A program made the position numbers and the translations under genes. 64,000 nucleotides of DNA, taken from contig JAOWBW010000027.1 in NCBI GenBank assembly GCA_026119855.1, positions 2,644,623 to 2,708,622 of the forward strand, in the 5' to 3' direction. The stretch is from Campanula takesimana (lineage: Eukaryota > Streptophyta > Magnoliopsida > Asterales > Campanulaceae). The notes beneath the pieces are model-generated. The model worked only from the letters and a program-made list of their open reading frames with translations, made no database searches and was not told the origin of the DNA. Below, piece after piece: positions 63,555-64,000 of the stretch; within the stretch, counting starts at the first letter, position 1, and the number at the start of each line of letters is the position of its first letter.

Positions 63555-63976
63555 TCAACCGCTGTTTCCTGCCACCTCAGCAGCTCGTTGCCTCATCATC
63601 TCCATTACAGCAGCCCGTCTCCTACTATCAGATTGTTGTTGTAGCCTCCTCATATGTTCCTTCAAATCTCTGTTTAAATAGTGTTCCATCCGTTAAAAAA
63701 GGGATGAGAAATGAAGGGACCGAAATTCTAGGGGGGTGAGAACGTCAAATTTACAAACCTGCAACGTGGTACACTGCATTCAGATTCTTTGCAAGCTCGG
63801 GCATGAAGTTGAAGGAGATACCACATCTTTTTACATAGAACGCACCCACCGGATGCACGCACTTTGCATTGTATGCCATGGCGGAAAAGACCCTTCACCT
63901 TGCGACAGTTGGGATATTGGCAAAGTGGTGAACGACATTGAGATGCGTGCACCAAGAGATCAAGCATCTTCCTAAG
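63555..63976 (-). CDS. HAC1: HAC-type (p300/CBP-like) histone acetyltransferase, C-terminal exons with TAZ zinc finger
   Basis: Two exons on the minus strand. The inner one (63759-63976, after a ttgacattgcag acceptor; the exact upstream edge is inferred) encodes LRKMLDLLVHASQCRSPLCQ and the rest of a TAZ domain with three zinc sites: H-x3-C-x4-C-x4-C, H-x3-C-x7-C-x2-C and H-x3-C-x4-C-x4-C (the last HARACKESECSVPRC). The last exon (63555-63669) encodes DLKEHMRRLQQQSDSRRRAA, then VMEMMRQRAAEVAGNSG and TGA. They join across an 89-bp GT-AG intron (63670-63758), splitting one Arg codon. HAC proteins acetylate histones in the nucleus and regulate flowering and hormone responses; the TAZ domain binds transcription factors. 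The near-perfect match to the family and the intact frame mark this as a functional host gene. The paralog (HAC1 or HAC12 type) is not certain. The rest lies beyond the window. Confidence 0.92.
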
Positions 63977-64000
63977 CTGCAATGTCAAATAGCCATATAT

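Overview
This is nuclear DNA from a flowering plant, probably a eudicot. The evidence is AT-rich non-coding DNA, Ty1/copia and Ty3/gypsy LTR retrotransposons primed by initiator tRNA-Met, Stowaway, PIF/Harbinger, hAT, CACTA and Mutator-type DNA elements, a plant HAC-type TAZ zinc-finger exon at the right edge and a plant-type eL39 copy. A run of 100 N at 8174-8273 marks a scaffold gap. Many paralogous copies differ by one-base homopolymer indels, so some frame breaks may be assembly errors rather than real lesions.

Left part (1-31.4 kb) is almost entirely transposable elements. Positions 1725-8317 (minus strand) hold a decayed Ty3/gypsy element with gag, protease, RT, RNase H, a second archaeal-type RNase H and integrase, which is the layout of the Tat lineage. 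From about 9.0 kb a Mutator-like (MULE) transposase with an OTU cysteine-protease domain runs on the plus strand. At 12366 it is cut by a nest: a short-LTR TRIM (LTRs 12367-12568 and 27631-27835, TSD aatgg), holding a chromodomain-bearing Ty3/gypsy element of Tekay/Del type, which holds a Ty1/copia element (13935-22439, TSD gcacc). A second, uninterrupted copy of the MULE 3' region lies at about 28.99-29.52 kb and gives the empty site for the outer insertion. Just before it is a small two-exon gene (28396-29136). Large near-perfect hairpins built from the word acacgagat recur through this MULE and in the introns of its genes.

Right part (36.2-63.1 kb) is a tandem array of one small gene family that I do not recognise: five plus-strand copies (37016, 42049, 45938, 56395, 59536) encoding about 80-111 residue proteins that start MEETNWEI and have two predicted membrane helices. 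Two copies read open over full length (42049-42384 and 56395-56715). The copies share a promoter with telomere-like ttaggg repeats and a TATA box, and long 3' flanks. Insertions have broken the array apart: a tandem TRIM cluster, a hAT element, a CACTA element, several long-TIR MULE-type elements, Stowaway MITEs, a SINE and a small copia-like element. One long-TIR element (39066-40641) carries an intronless ribosomal protein eL39 copy. The two copies at 42.0 and 45.9 kb are a recent tandem duplication whose breakpoint lies inside the CACTA element.

Right edge (63555-63976, minus strand) holds the last two visible coding exons of a HAC-type (p300/CBP-like) histone acetyltransferase, including the complete TAZ zinc-finger domain. 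It is the only clearly conserved host gene in the window, and its 3' end faces the small-gene array.
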